Origin: Tetraselmis striata
Taxonomy: Eukaryota; Chlorophyta; Chlorodendrophyceae; Chlorodendrales; Chlorodendraceae
NCBI GenBank assembly: GCA_006384855.1
Contig: VCJN01003103.1
Coordinates: 1-64,000, forward strand
Direction of reading: 5' to 3'
DNA length: 64,000 nucleotides
This document shows, one piece after another, positions 12,567 through 24,600 of this stretch (position 1 is its first letter; every line of letters starts with the position of its first letter). Under the pieces are notes generated by a model. It did no database searches. It worked only from the letters and a program-made list of their open reading frames with translations, and had not been told where the DNA came from. Made by a program: the position numbers and the translations under genes.

Positions 12567-15502
12567 GTAGCGCCGCTTGATTGCGGGAAGCACCGCCGCA
12601 GAGTTGGCGTGCCAGAACAGCCACGTCTCCTTCGGCTTGGGCTTCAGCTTGTACAGCCCCTCCGCCAGCTCCAGCGACGTGATGCGGTTAAACATGCGGA
12701 AAGTCGTCTTGCTGCCAACCTCCGTCATGCGGCCCTCCACCGGATCGGTATTGGTGATGGAGTTGAACCTGTCAGCACCGCCCGCAAATGAGCCTCCGAA
12801 GATTCACCTCCGCCCAGTCATTGCAGAAGCCGGGGTATCCCCCCTTTTCATCACAGCCGGTTATGTACCGGAACACTGCGTCATACTGGTTGATGAACCT
12901 GCCGCTTTGGGCGCCCGCGAGGGAGGGCCCGTTGCCCACAATGGCGCAGCGCTTGAAGGCATGGCGGACAAGGTCGCGGTTTGGCAACGCCGGCTCCGGC
13001 AGCCCCAGCTCCGCCAGCTTCTTGGCGCGTGCCGGCAGGTGCACCTGGCCCTGCGTACCAGGCAGCGTGCCAGGCAGCGCTGCGTGAGAAAGCCCAGCTG
13101 AAGCAAATGCTATGCGCCCTGTCATCGTGCCCCCACCGCCATGCCCGCGTTGTCCGGCCCCATTTTTAGGGTTCAAACCTGGATCTCCGACGCGGATCGC
13201 AAAGTGAAATCGCCTAGCTGAACGTCCGATGTCGTGCTGGGAGCCTAGTCAATCCCCGATGCTCAACGTCCTATCTGCGTTGTTTAGGGTTTGGGTTTTT
13301 TACTTAAAAAACCTTTAAAACCCGACACATCTCGCACGCCCTATTTATCATACCCTACTCTAAGTCCGCATGCTCCGAGTCGTCCCCCATGCCCCCGCTC
13401 ATATTCACCATGCCCCCATTGCATGCCTTCATTTCGCAACGACATTGCCACCATGTCCCCGTTGCCATGCCATCCCGTGTTCTACACCATTCGTCATGCC
13501 CAGGCCTGTAAGCAGCTCTCTCTCTCTCAGCCCTCTCACTCGCTCACTCACCGTCTCCTTGTTGAGAGGCGCGTCTATCTGGGGGCACGACCACTTGTTC
13601 ACCACCATGCACTTTGGGGACTTGCCGCCCAGCTGCTTTACGCCTCGTAGCTCGCCGGCGGCCACTGCAATCTCGTGCCTATCTCCGGGGCACCTGCCGC
13701 AGCGGCCGTGTCTGCTCAGCCCAGGGGACCGTTGCGATGCAAGCAGCACATGCAGTAGAGACGCCGGCTGAGCGGATGGATTGTTTATCGTTGTGAACAT
13801 TCTTTTGCCTTTATTCTTGTATGTCTTTTCTCATTTCTTTTAATAGATTTGATTCACTTCTTTGCATGGAGTCTGATTCTGACAACAATGCAGGTGGCAG
13901 GAAGGGCCGCGGCGGCTCCGCGCACCACTGGACATTGTCTTCCCGGAGGCACTGCGCTAGCATGCCTCGCCCCCCGTCCATGCCAGCCTCTGGCCTGATC
14001 TGCATGTTGCAGAGCGAGCAGCAATACGGCACTGACCGGGCTGCACACATATGGACATACACTTCTACATTTATGTGCGTTATGCGAAGAACATATGAAT
14101 GCACATAGCTGCTTTTACTCTAATGGGCATTGAGAGGACAGGGTATCAAGCCATTGGTCATACACTCCAGTAGCTGTGAGCACCTAGCAGCACACGGGTT
14201 GAGCCGGATGAGAGAATCTTTCTGGCGCGCGACGCACCTTGGCCTCCCGGGAGCAAAACTCCCGCAGCGCGGTGGGCGACGCGCCATCGTCCTTGCCGGA
14301 CGTCACCACCACGGGCCTGGGCACTTGCCCGACAGCCACCGCCACCCCGCTGGCGCCGCCCTGCTTGGAGCGCCGGTAATCCTGCAGCTGCGCCTCCTTG
14401 CTGCGCGCCATCGCGACCATGCCGTCGCATTTCAGTGTTTACCCCCCCCCCCCCCCCCCCATACACACACATACGCACAAATACACCTGCCGCTGCCGCC
14501 ATCGCTGCATGCCAGCCTCTCTGCCTCGCCAACCCCCCTTGCCATCTGGGCGCCAGCACCTGAGAGGGCGCCATGCCGTGGGCACCGCATTGCACACCGT
14601 GGCCGGCATCCGCACGCGGTAGCGCTGCTCCCGGTCCTGCGCGTTTGAATGAACAGTGTACAGGCTGCCGTCCTGAGGAGGGTTGCGGGGGGGGGGGGGG
14701 GGGGGGGGGGGCATTCAATAGATAGCGGCGCCACGGGCGGTCAGGTGGACGGTGGCGGACATATATGGCAGATGGGGGGGCATTCCGCCAGAACACGGCT
14801 GTCTATCTACAGGACTACGGGTGCCAGCGCAATGATAGTACGGAAACCTACGTTTGCTCTCTAAAGGGTCCCTGCCGGCACAATGTTCCTGTTTGTTTAC
14901 TGAACTCGCAACACTCTGCCCTCGGACGTGCAGGGCATGTATTCACATAGAAAATGTACTAACTATCACATTGGCAACGCGTGTGATATTTACACAATCA
15001 GTACAATGTGATGCCTTCCTGTAATCATTTGCATAGTAGCCCCATGCACATGGGCAGAATCATGCGTGACGCATGAGTGCATAAGAGAGTGCGCAGGATA
15101 TGGGCCGCGCAGCATGGCGGCTGCACAAATCGTAAATACACCTTAGGCATGCCCAATACGCGCCTGCGCATGCACGTTCACACCAACATACCCACACTCA
15201 CACCCAGACCCATCTCACTGCACACAACCCGCATAGTTCGCACATAGCCCAGCCGTATTCCCCAGCGTCGTTAATGTCACTATTTTAGCCAGTCGTGTGC
15301 GCGATGCTTGTTGAGTGCCGCTGCGGTTGCTGGCGGGCCGCCCACCCACCTCTCGCCTCCGCTGTGGCAACGTCACGCCGCTCCGGGAGGAGAGGAAGGC
15401 GTGCGAGGCTGAGAGCAGCAGCAGCAGCAGCAGCAGGGGACACACGCCGCGCAGCGTGCCGGCGCAGCCATGCCCGCGCGTCCGCCCCCGCCGGCTCATC
15501 AT
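11271..15502 (-). CDS. sialyltransferase-like (GT29) type II Golgi membrane glycosyltransferase
   Basis: Exons I place: 15502-15350, 14672-14560, 14400-14238, about 13671-13552, 13050-12869, 12768-12567, 11938-11768 and 11426-11271. All stated junctions are in phase except the weak acceptor of exon 4. Exon 1 gives a short basic segment then eight leucines (VCPLLLLLLLLSASHAF), a signal anchor. The catalytic part shows the GT29 L motif (CAIVGNGPSLAGAQSG, then DAVFR/FN across an intron), the following VGSKTTFRMFNR, and an S motif (PSNLNTGLHAILLAQHLC then VGTFGIS). A VS-like HAWDFDALL lies near the C terminus. Family members transfer sialic acid or a related sugar in the Golgi; the donor here is unknown. 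The 628-nt intron before 11938 may hide another exon. That the N-terminal exons belong to the same gene is inferred from strand, order and phase. Confidence 0.7.
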
Positions 15503-15809
15503 CCGGTCTCCCTCGGTGCCCCCCACCCCCTGCTAGGATACCGTGAAGTTCAGCCGACCGCTGCAGGGCGCACCTTCTAGCCACACTGCTGCTCCGCATG
15601 GATTGATGCTGCACCTGGTTACAGCGCTGACAGCGCAGCAGGAAGCTTCCGGCGCGATGCTCGGCGTTGTCTGGCACCTTCGCTACCGCGGTCACCCGAA
15701 GGTTCAGCGGCGGTCGTCCGTCGCGCGCGTATACTCGCTAGAGGTAGTCGCTGGCCCAACACAGCAGGCCCTAAAACTCTGCATATATTATGTTTAATGT
15801 AAAGGGTGC

Positions 15810-16163
15810 TCATGTATCGCACACTCGAAATGCTCTGCTCCGCGGCATGGGGTTGTCCAACTCGCATTACTCGATGGGGCTGAGGCCCAAACCCTTCCCC
15901 GGTAGCGGGACGTTTCGTAGTCCGTGCCGGGTTTTTTTATGGCTGTGTTTTAGTAGTCGGCGAGCCAACAGATTGACAATTATGTCACTGGCCTATATTT
16001 TAGAATTAATTTCGCAGAATGATTCGGCAATTTGCTTGTTGGTTACAGTGAAAACGCCTACCAAGGGCTTTCCGTGTCTGGATCGCTGCTTGCCTAAACG
16101 GGCGCCGTAGATAGACGCTGCAAGGGTTTCACTGTTGCCAGTCATGTCCCGGGGGCGATAAAA
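15810..16163 (-). repeat. interspersed R repeat, minus-orientation copy
   Basis: The reverse complement matches 47,560-47,930 over most of its length, including the segments around GTCCCGGGGGCG, CGCTGCAAGGGTTTCA, GCAATTTGCTTGTT and the end near AAATGCTCTGCTCCGCGG. It has no coding capacity. Confidence 0.75.
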
Positions 16164-18138
16164 CAGAAGGTGCTGTGATTTCGGCGCTTGGTGGGGCGCT
16201 TCTCTACAGTATAGCGACTACGACGACTACGTTAGTCGATATCTCCAGCATATACGGCAAGGATTAGTCGCTAGACCCACACAAAATCTATGCGGTCATT
16301 GCGCCAGGGAACGGCGTGCACATGCCTTGGTGTGGCAGGGTCAATACGACGCGACGGTGTGCGGTTCGCGCGATGCATTTGTCATGTTGCAGTTACTATC
16401 GGTGATGAAACCTATGTAAACGGGGTTGTGATGATGGTGGCCGGTTCGAGCGCACGGCGGTATTTGAACATAAGGAACGAAATTGTGTGTTTTCTTCCGC
16501 CATGCTGGTCGTCGAGTTACATATGGTAATCCACGTACCCCGTGCTGCTCGGCGCATGGTTTAGCGCCTTTGGTCAGCTAGCGGGCTGCATGCGACATTC
16601 GCAAATATGTTGTTCGCCCTGCTGCAAAGATCATTAATCTTGCAAACACGCGGAAATTCATAAAATTTCGCCGTTTTATCAGGATCCATATCTTCATAGC
16701 GGGATACCCTGTAGAAAGCCCGTGAGCAGGGCTTCCTAGATCATTCAGTATAAATGAAAATATATTAATAACGCGAAGTTCGATGGCATGCCAAAGACAC
16801 CCCCTACTCCGGCATGCCAGCCAGCCAATTCATTGTGGCGGGTTGGGGGCGCGTGATCATGGGAGCGGTGTAATTTGCCACTCCACGTCGCAAAGCTCCC
16901 AGACGCGAGGACCGACCTTTAGAATGGGTCTCCGCGTCGCGCCGATCCCGTCGTCATTTCGGCTCCTCCCCTTTGATCACGTATCACATGTGCTACAACA
17001 TGCACGCGGATGACCTGAGCGCTAGTCGTGAAGCTGTTGCTCATTGGGGCGAGCCCGCGCTTGGCGCACGGTGCGGGTGGTATAAGCATGCCCATGTGGA
17101 ATCGAAAGCACTTACTGTGTACTACTTCCCAGTACTACTAACTGGGAATTGTGTATGGATTTCTTAAATTTATGTTGCATCTAGCACATGTAATCACCAA
17201 CTGGGAAGTAGTAGTACTTCTAACATGTACTACTACTAACCCAGCGAGTGACGCGCGCAGCCAATGGCGCTTACCTTGCAGCTTAGAAAATTGTGGGACT
17301 GAAAATTGTCCGCATTATTGGCACACTGTTATGGAAATGCCCACGCACTGCAATAATAGAATGCATTAATTGGACTCAAACTTGTGCGTCATACATCCCA
17401 TGCTCACGTCCACCCACCACCGGGAGCCCGCTTGCAAATGCGACGGACGGCAGCTACATCGCCAATATGTTGCTCCCCTGTGCAACGACCGTTTCGGTGG
17501 TCCTAGCGTTGCGCCGAACAACGCCAGTGCTGTAAAGTGCGATACACGGACGAAACGGCGACGGTCTTGGCGTGGGAGGCTTGCATGCACTGGATTACAA
17601 GGTTCCATGGCCCCGTAGCCCCATGGCTTGGGCACCAAGGCGAGGGTACGCGCGGAATTCTATGTGCAAAGACTTGTGTGGAGTGCTGTAGTTCTTATAT
17701 AATTCGCGTACTAGTCGTCGTCGTCGTCGTCGCGCGCGCCGCGTCACCGCGCTCGGGGCGCGCGTGCGTGAGTAGACAACTACAATACGAGCGATCGTCA
17801 TTCCTCATTATATTATTCATTTTTCATTCCATCCTCCAGTCGGGTATGAGATATACATGCTGAACCACTAAACATAAGAACTGGAGAGGTTTCAGGCTTA
17901 TGTCTCTCTTTTGCTGGCAACCTTTCTTAGTTGCTTTTAGTTCTGTTTGTAGTGCGCACATGTAAAAGCTCTGATGTAAAAAAATGATGGTTGCAGTACT
18001 GTAATAGCAGCCATTCATGATTATTCTTTTCGGCGACTGTCATACACCGAACACACATTTTGGCCGTAGTCATGTCGCTATATCGTCGCGCGACTTTTCG
18101 ATTCTGTGCTATACACCAAACCAAAAACGGTGGCTGTG

Positions 18139-18140
<2 letters not shown>

Positions 18141-18208
<68 letters not shown>
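18141..18208. repeat. (AT)n microsatellite
   Basis: About 64 nt of nearly perfect AT dinucleotide repeat, with a short inverted context at its edges (GTGATATTATAT to TATAATATCATC). Confidence 0.95.
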
Positions 18209-18978
18209 CATCTATTCGATGCAGTGCCTGCCATACAGAATAAAAAACGTTGGCTATGATACCTCGCCGCTTCGGTGCCCGCTATACGACATGACTACCA
18301 TAAAGCGCTTGGCTATGTTGAACGAGCACCCAGCTAGATAGGGACATGGGATGAGTACAACTACATAATGGAAGAGGCGAGTCTTAAGCGGCTTGTATTA
18401 ATGCACGCGTATTACACTTTGCAGTAGTAGATTTGCTACTAGTGCGCACTCATCGACTCAAGCCGGCTGCTTAATATAAGGAAGGAATAGTAATGATTCA
18501 TCTCCAATATGTGCGCCCTTTAGCTACCTTGAGTACTTTCAGATAAGCACCCTCTGGTGGTCTTCCTGCCGTGTACTGCACAGGAACATAGCAACATCTA
18601 TCTACATAACGAGATACGAACATAGTAACATCTATCTCTCTCCCTATCCTTCCCTCTCTTTCTGATGTGGCGCTACATTACAATGTTTGTAAGGCAAAAA
18701 TTGCCCTGCTTCTGCTATGCCCACTGATCACCCCCAGCCACAGTAGTCAGTGCAGCTTCCTGTTCTACATACTGTACCCTAAATGAGCGGGCGAGACTAA
18801 TGCGTTACCTGCCAGGCAGTGAGGCTCCCCATTCCCATGGCCGAGGTCCGATACCCTAAGAACACCATTAAGAGTTATTTTGCTTCTTATAGAGTTGGGG
18901 GACATATCTGCTTAGCCCTTTCTGCTTGTCCCCCAGGCAATGGCTTGGAGTGCATTATCCAGTAGCTCGGCTCGCTAC

Positions 18979-21659
18979 TTATGTGGCGGTCAGCTTGAAC
19001 TTAATGAACAAGTTGTGCAGAGACTCGGAGATGACGCGCCAGTTCTCTGCTGTGTAGCCGCCGGAGAGCGCCATGACCACAGGGACGCGAGCCTGACGGG
19101 CGAACCACCACACACATCACAGAGTATGATGTCAGTGCTACCAGAGTCATGGCCCCACTGTCATTAACCAAAGCCAAAATGAGCACGTGGCTGTCTTGGC
19201 CGGGCGCGGAGCGGAGCCGTGAGAGCGGAGTTCACCTCGAGGCAAGCCTGGAAAACCATCTCGTCCCTTTGAACGATGCCTTGCTTGGACACATTCAGCC
19301 TGGCGGGTACACACGTGCCACGGAAATCAGCTGAGAGGGCACCGCGCCATTAAATTGGGTTCGCGGGTCCACAAAAGCATAAAGCCGTTTTCCGGCATCG
19401 GGTCAGTTGCGTATCCATGGTTTAGTCTCATACAATTCAACAACTTCCAGGTTTTGATTTGCTCTCTTCATGGGAGAGTGAGGGAGGCGATAAAATCGAG
19501 CGAAAGCAGTGCATGATTGCGACAAGTCGTGCGCGGGAAGGCGAAGTCCGAAGCACCCACAAAGAGCTGGCGACACAAGAGTAGAATATGGGAGGGTGTG
19601 CAGGCAAGCAAATGCGCGTGGTGCACCTGCCCAGGGGGTCGCCAGCCAGAATGTCCGTGCCGGCGTTGTAAAACACTACGTCAGGGCTGGAGCTGGCGAA
19701 GGAGGTGCCCAGCGCCTCACGCAGCCTACACACAGCAGAACGATTGGTCATGCTGGGTCTACGGACTATTTCTTGACGATGGCTGATCAAGCTCGCCACA
19801 CCACGCCTGGCTGCAGGCACGGCGGGTCACCTGCTTAGGTACTCCTTGTCGGCGGCCCCGCAGTGCAGCCGCACTCCGCAGTCCACAGCCCGCTCGGCAT
19901 GCTTGTCTTGTGGGAACACATCCGCGTTGTAAACGTCCATCACATATAGATCAGGGTCCTGCGCCACAGGAGCCCCACCCACCCGTCGCCCCCCGTCAGC
20001 CGTGCTCCCCCAACTCGACTGAAATTCCATCCCGTTGCAGCTGGCAGGCATGCCAGGGCCGCGCGGGGCATGTGCGCACCTGCAGCAGGAGCTTATCCCG
20101 GCACACCCCGTTGCCCTGGTGCACGTCCAAGTCGATGTACAGCGCCCGGCGCACTGCTCCGCCGGACTCCCTGCAGCATGAACGCGTTGCGCTGGGGTCA
20201 GGCAAGGTGTAGCTCAGGTGCAGGCGGGAGCAAGGGGCCAGGGAGGGCAGGGGCGCCGCAGGGCCGGCTTCGAACCTCCGCAGCATGCGCAGCGCGAGGT
20301 AGTGATCATCAAACATACACCAGCCCTGTCCCTGGTCGCGGCTCGCGTGGTGCATGCCCCCGCCTAGGTTTACCGCCCAGCCGTGCTGCATGGCCACGCC
20401 CGCCGCCTGCGCCGGCGGGCCAGCCGGGTCAGCCAGGCTCAATGAGACTCTGTGGGCAGCTGGGCGGAGGTGGGCCATGCTTGAGCGCAGTGGTGAGCAA
20501 CTGGCACCCTCACCAGCATGGTCCCGCATGTCATCCGGCGCATGGACTTCACGACCTGCAGAGGAGCGCGGCTCGTCAGCTGCGCGGCCCGTGCTGGTGC
20601 TTAGCACCCAGGGGCTGAGGAGGTAAATGCCGTTACCCTGTTCTGAACCACAAAGTTGGGCAGCATCGCCAGCGGCGCCAGCTCGCAAATCTGCGCCACC
20701 ATCCACGGCGACGTACTGCGGCACGGGCGCAGGCGGCGCTAAGTGATTCTCATGCACACCCATGCCGCGGATTGGTGTCTGCAGTAACTGCACTTTGGAC
20801 TCACTACAAGCTATTGCTTTTTAACCACTCACAAAGAAGGGAAAACTATGATACATCTAACTGGAGAGAAATGATAATACACCCTGAATACAGCACACAA
20901 CGGTATGGGGTGCCTGTGGACATGCGCCCCAGCGCAGACAGAACATCATTGCTGCCTGCACGCCTGATTCCGGGGAGGCGCGCCAGTCGGCACACCTGAC
21001 AGATTTGATATACTTTGGGCAGTGGATGTCCGCCAGCATGTCATCGCTAGCTGCAACCGGTGCTAGAGTGTGCCCCGCCGGGAGCAGCTCCTTGTCGCAG
21101 AGGAAGCGCCGCCGCACCTGCGCAAGGAGCCAGCGGCCGTCGCGTGCCGCACTTATAAATGGCCCTGCGCCTTCTCAGCCGGACCACCTCGCGTGACTCA
21201 GTTGTGCAGAGCCAGCTACCTTCTGGTACTTGCAGGGGTCGAATGGGTGAAGCCGCTCCAGGCCAAAGAAACTGATGTTGTAGTCCTTGTGGTAGACTAC
21301 GGGGAGCTGCGTGTGGAAGGGAGATGAAAAAGGCAGTGAGCATCCAGCAGCAGCGGTAGCTCGCGTCGCTCGTCCTATGCCATCCCCTACCGGCCTCTGC
21401 CCCTGTGCCCCTTTGCCCAGCACCGACCTGCCCCGCCTCCGTCCAGTCGCCAAGCCCCGCTCGGTACGCCGCTTTGATCGCGACAGCCACCTCCGGCCTG
21501 AAAAAGTGCAAGCGTGCCGCCAGAGTTCAGTCTGCCCTGGATGCCAAGCTAGCTGGTAGGTGATACGTCGATTGCAGGTCGCGGGACGCCAGCGCACCTC
21601 GAGCACGCACGCATGCCGCCATCGTCGGCTTGCAAGGACCCAGCGCGCGCGGCCGCCAT
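18979..21659 (-). CDS. HDAC11-like: class IV histone deacetylase (HDAC11-type)
   Basis: Zn-dependent lysine deacylase of the arginase/HDAC fold. Twelve exons all join in phase: 21659-21598, 21497-21428, 21306-21220, 21117-20996, 20715-20637, 20555-20514, 20406-20276, 20170-20080, 19958-19831, 19725-19627, 19299-19236 and 19092-18979, giving about 362 aa, close to animal HDAC11. Diagnostic class IV segments are LPVVYHKDYNISFFGLERLH, MLPNFVVQNR, WAVNLGGGMHH (active-site His pair), LYIDLDVHQGNG (metal Asp and His), YVMDVYN, VFYNAGTDILAGDPLG (metal Asp) and ALSGGYT (catalytic Tyr). All expected catalytic residues are present. The 105-nt intron between 20276 and 20170 is a multiple of three without an in-phase stop, so its retention would give a longer protein. 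The start could lie upstream at 21,815 or 21,980, because the frame stays open. None of its introns carries a poly-C tract. Confidence 0.92.
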
Positions 21660-22064
21660 CGCCACGTCGCCGAGCTCAGCCGAACGAGGTGTCCGCAGCC
21701 GCCTTCCCGGGAAGAGGCTGCCGTGAGCGCGGTGCCTGCCGGCAGAAATGGGGCTACGGGACGAGTTGCGGGGAGGCAAAGTCGGCGGCAGCAGCACGTG
21801 CGCCTGCGCGCTCATCGCCGATGGAAGGACAACTGAAAACTTCGAGGGCCGCTCGCGTGCGCGGCTTCTACAGGTAGCTGGTGACCTGCATGTTGGCTGT
21901 GTACCCTTTTCCAGTGCGATGCTTGTGGAAATAGCGAGTGCACACGATTGCAGTGAAACAACCAGCAGTGGGACGCTCACGCTGGCACAGCGCTCGCCAG
22001 GAGTCGCGGCTTTGTTGTCAAGAAGTTACGCGACTGCAGCAAGTCGTCTATACGCGAGATCCCG

Positions 22065-22475
22065 ACGGGTTGTTTTTTCGCCCCCCGGACAGGACTGGCA
22101 CCGATGAAACCCTTAAATCCTTACTGCAGCATCTCTAATACGGCCGTTTGGGCAGCGATTCGGTAAAGGACAGCCCCTGGGCATGCAACACTCCGTCATA
22201 GTCAATAAGTAAATATATTGCCAAAACATACTGCAAGCAGACTAATTAAATGCCAGTGATAGAATCTCCAACACTGTTCGATCACCGTCTAACTAAAACA
22301 CTGCCAAGCATCAGAGTACCGCCCGGCACTGACCACGAAAGGTCCGCCTACCCGTTTCGGCGTCGGCCCATTCGAGGTAATAATGCGAGTTGGGGCAAGC
22401 CCCATCATCCCGCGGAGCAAAGCATTTCGGAGTGCGATATATACATGTGCAACCAAAAAAAGGCAATGTGAGGGA
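22065..22475 (+). repeat. interspersed R repeat, plus-orientation copy
   Basis: It begins near TTTTTTCGCCCCCCGGACAG and continues through GGCACCGATGAAACCCTT, CAACACTGTTCGATCACC and GCAAGCCCCATCATCCCG to ACATGTGCAACC. It is colinear with 47,560-47,930. The copy abuts the 3' end of the reverse transcriptase remnant. Confidence 0.75.
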
Positions 22476-22960
22476 AGATCCGACGCCATAAATGGAGAAT
22501 TTTCGCAGTCAACCGAGGGACGTTGCCCGGCGCAGCGGGGATAGTCAGAGAGCGTAGGTGCTTGACGAACGTCATCGTGAACGCCGTGAAATAGTAAGAG
22601 CGGAGCGACCAGCCCATGGGGAGGCCGCACAACCAGTAGAGTACTACTGCTAGGGTCCCGCGGGTGTTGACCGTTAAGTAGTCGCGGTCGGAGGGCGGGA
22701 TGCCAAGCGCATAGAAGCGGTGTTGAAGGGTCGAACGAAAACATGTAATCCCCTTTCGTGGTCATGTGTCGGACGCCCATGAGCGTCTCCATTCGTAGTC
22801 GCTTGCGTGCGCATAACGTGTTGAGTACGCGGAGGTCGACGTTGAAACGCCATTGCTTGTCGCCGGGCTTCGGAACGAAGAACACCATGGACACCCACCA
22901 TACGCACGACGACTTCTCCCACGCGCCGGCCGCCGTATAGCGTCTTAGTTCGGCGGTGGG
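22405..22960 (-). pseudogene. reverse transcriptase fragment, broken
   Basis: The minus-strand translation shows RT-like blocks: a segment ending SMVFFVPKPGDKQWRFNVDL, the following METLMGVRHMTTKGDYMFSFD, and after a frame change CGLPMGWSLRSYYFTAFTMT. These correspond to the N-terminal and palm regions of reverse transcriptases of DIRS-like or related retroelements. The frame is interrupted between about 22,740 and 22,640. The YxDD catalytic box and everything beyond it are missing, replaced by the R repeat. It is a dead remnant. The DIRS-like assignment is tentative. Confidence 0.65.
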
Positions 22961-23640
22961 GAACTATAGTTGGTCGTGTCGTTGGAGGCGATGCCTTGGT
23001 TGAACCTTGGGGGTGGCCGGTTGTCGCGGAAAGGCACTCGTACGCCATCCCGTATCCAACTCGTCACTTGCGCGCTTGCGCCGATGTCTTGCCGGTGCCG
23101 CCAACTCCGCCTACGAGGTGACGCATATAGTCGGAGTCGGGGCAACTGTTGTCGGCGCGGTGCGCCACACGGTCAGTCGCGTGTCATGTCGCCGGTCTTG
23201 CCGCCGGTCTTGTCGCGGTTCTTGATTGGCGTCCGCCTCGCGGCGTCGATGCTCCTGCCTCATCTCGCGCGCCGCATTGTCCTTTATTTTCCTTCCGCGC
23301 CTTGTCGCGGGGGTTTCACCCTCGGTTGCATGCCTCTTGAAAGTCGCTAACGCCTGTGCCTTGGCCGCAACCTCGAGGCCGACCTCGAGGCGCTTGTCCT
23401 CGAGCGTTGCCAGGAGGCCGTCGACGACGTCGGCGCAGCCCTACCTCATGCTCGGCGGTGTCGAAGACTCGGGAGTAGATGAGTCGCTCGGCGACTCGGG
23501 ATGAGGGCCTTCTTGGCCTTGAAGCGTCGAAGGCACAGTCCCCCTGGTAAGTCTTGCCATGTACGTATCTGTCCTGATCGCCACGTCAGCACCGGCGGCG
23601 CCGACCGCCGAGTGGTACAATGGCGCATTTTATGATATAA

Positions 23641-24261
23641 TTAACTTAGAATATTGATCAACGGCTTGAGATGTGATAGGTGGCGGATGGGGGGGGGGGG
23701 GGGGGGGCTGCATGTTCCGCTCGTGATTCCGCTTTGCGCCAGTTCGAACTGTATGGTGAGAGTAGACACCATAGCACCACAGGTGGCGGTACTCGTCGTG
23801 CGACGCGGTCTTGTTGGTCTAGTGAGGTAGCAGTCGGCCTCGTCGTTACGCGGCCGCCAAAGGCTCGGGCGTGTGGCGCCCGAAGAGGGGGTGGGGGGGG
23901 GGGGGGGGGGGGGCAGTCTTGGTACGCCTGGGGCAGAGGTCGTCCCAATCCCGAGGGTCGATGAACACGGCCGTAACGCCGCGCGCGCCCCCCGTAGCAG
24001 CGGCTGTTCGGGCGTCGTGCTTCGGCCCCTTGCCACTCTCACCGATTCGTCGTCGTCCGAGGGAATGTCGCGCTGCTCCTTGTTCTTGTTGTTGTCCCGT
24101 TCGTCCAAGCGGGTCGATAGAGCGTCCACCTTCAACGCCGGCGCTTGCACTAACGCAAGCGTTGTCGTGTCCCATGTAAGCTCTGTCGGCTCCGCGGGCG
24201 TTTCGGCCAAACTGTCGGCCGGAGTTGCCTTCGTAGGGTCCGCCGCCTTCTTGCCGGATGC
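23641..24261 (-). pseudogene. gag-like ORF of the same retroelement remnant
   Basis: A minus-strand frame starting MASGKKAADPTKATPADS, rich in Ala, Thr, Pro and charged residues, with a basic/acidic middle and a proline run encoded by a C tract (plus-strand G run at 23,891-23,913). A start with the same leader recurs at 46,976 (MAGGKKAADPTKAM), showing that this segment belongs to a repeat. It lies upstream of, and in the same orientation as, the RT fragment, so a gag or ORF1 role is likely. Stops separate it from the RT. Confidence 0.5.
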
Positions 24262-24600
24262 CATCGTAGCGTGCACAAGTGTCGTGGTGGAATACTGTCG
24301 TCGAGACCGTCCACTCGTAGAGATGTTCAAACCTTCCACACCTATGAGAGATGTGATGCCGTTACGCTAGCTGGTCAATTGGCGCAAAGGCAGAAGATGG
24401 TCTCCGACCCCTCGTGGTGCGGGTGCGTCATGCAGCCGGGCTGCCGCATGCTGTCGCTAGCGCTGCGGGACATCGGGAAGTCCGAGCGGTACGCGTACTG
24501 CGAGTACATGTAGCTAACATTCAAACTAGAATCTTAACCTTACCAGTACCGTTGACATAGTATCCCGGTGTAATCAAACGTCTATATTAACAATATGACC
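24220..24600 (-). repeat. 5' end segment of the retroelement, inverted relative to 46.6-47.0 kb
   Basis: The reverse complement is colinear with 46,636-47,015. Shared words include GGTCATATTG, TTTGATTACACCGGG, GTTAAGATTCTAGTTTGAATG, ACGCACCCGCACCACGAGGGG, ATCTCTACGAGTGGACGGTCTCGACGA (given here as two overlapping words) and the gag start. It probably holds the element's leader/LTR-like region. I cannot place the exact ends. Confidence 0.65.

Larger units (their letters stand above)
15503..18978. other. long intergenic region with repeats, no gene recognised
   Basis: Only repeats are identifiable: a copy of the R repeat (15,810-16,163), copies of TAGTCGCTA at 16,265 and its reverse complement at 16,212, an imperfect inverted repeat (17,118-17,135 against 17,200-17,216) and a long AT microsatellite. 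Open frames are short and lack protein character. Confidence 0.5.

Noticed and set aside
13282..13301. Telomere-like TTTAGGGTTTGGG
   Set aside because: Only one to two units, inside the GT29 gene region; not an array.
19996..20793. Single 265-codon ORF across the HDAC gene
   Set aside because: It reads through introns; conserved HDAC11 blocks are only contiguous after splicing at in-phase GT-AG sites.
23690..23913. Poly-G encoded glycine/proline ORFs around the gag-like region
   Set aside because: Homopolymer tracts create long frames on both strands without protein character.
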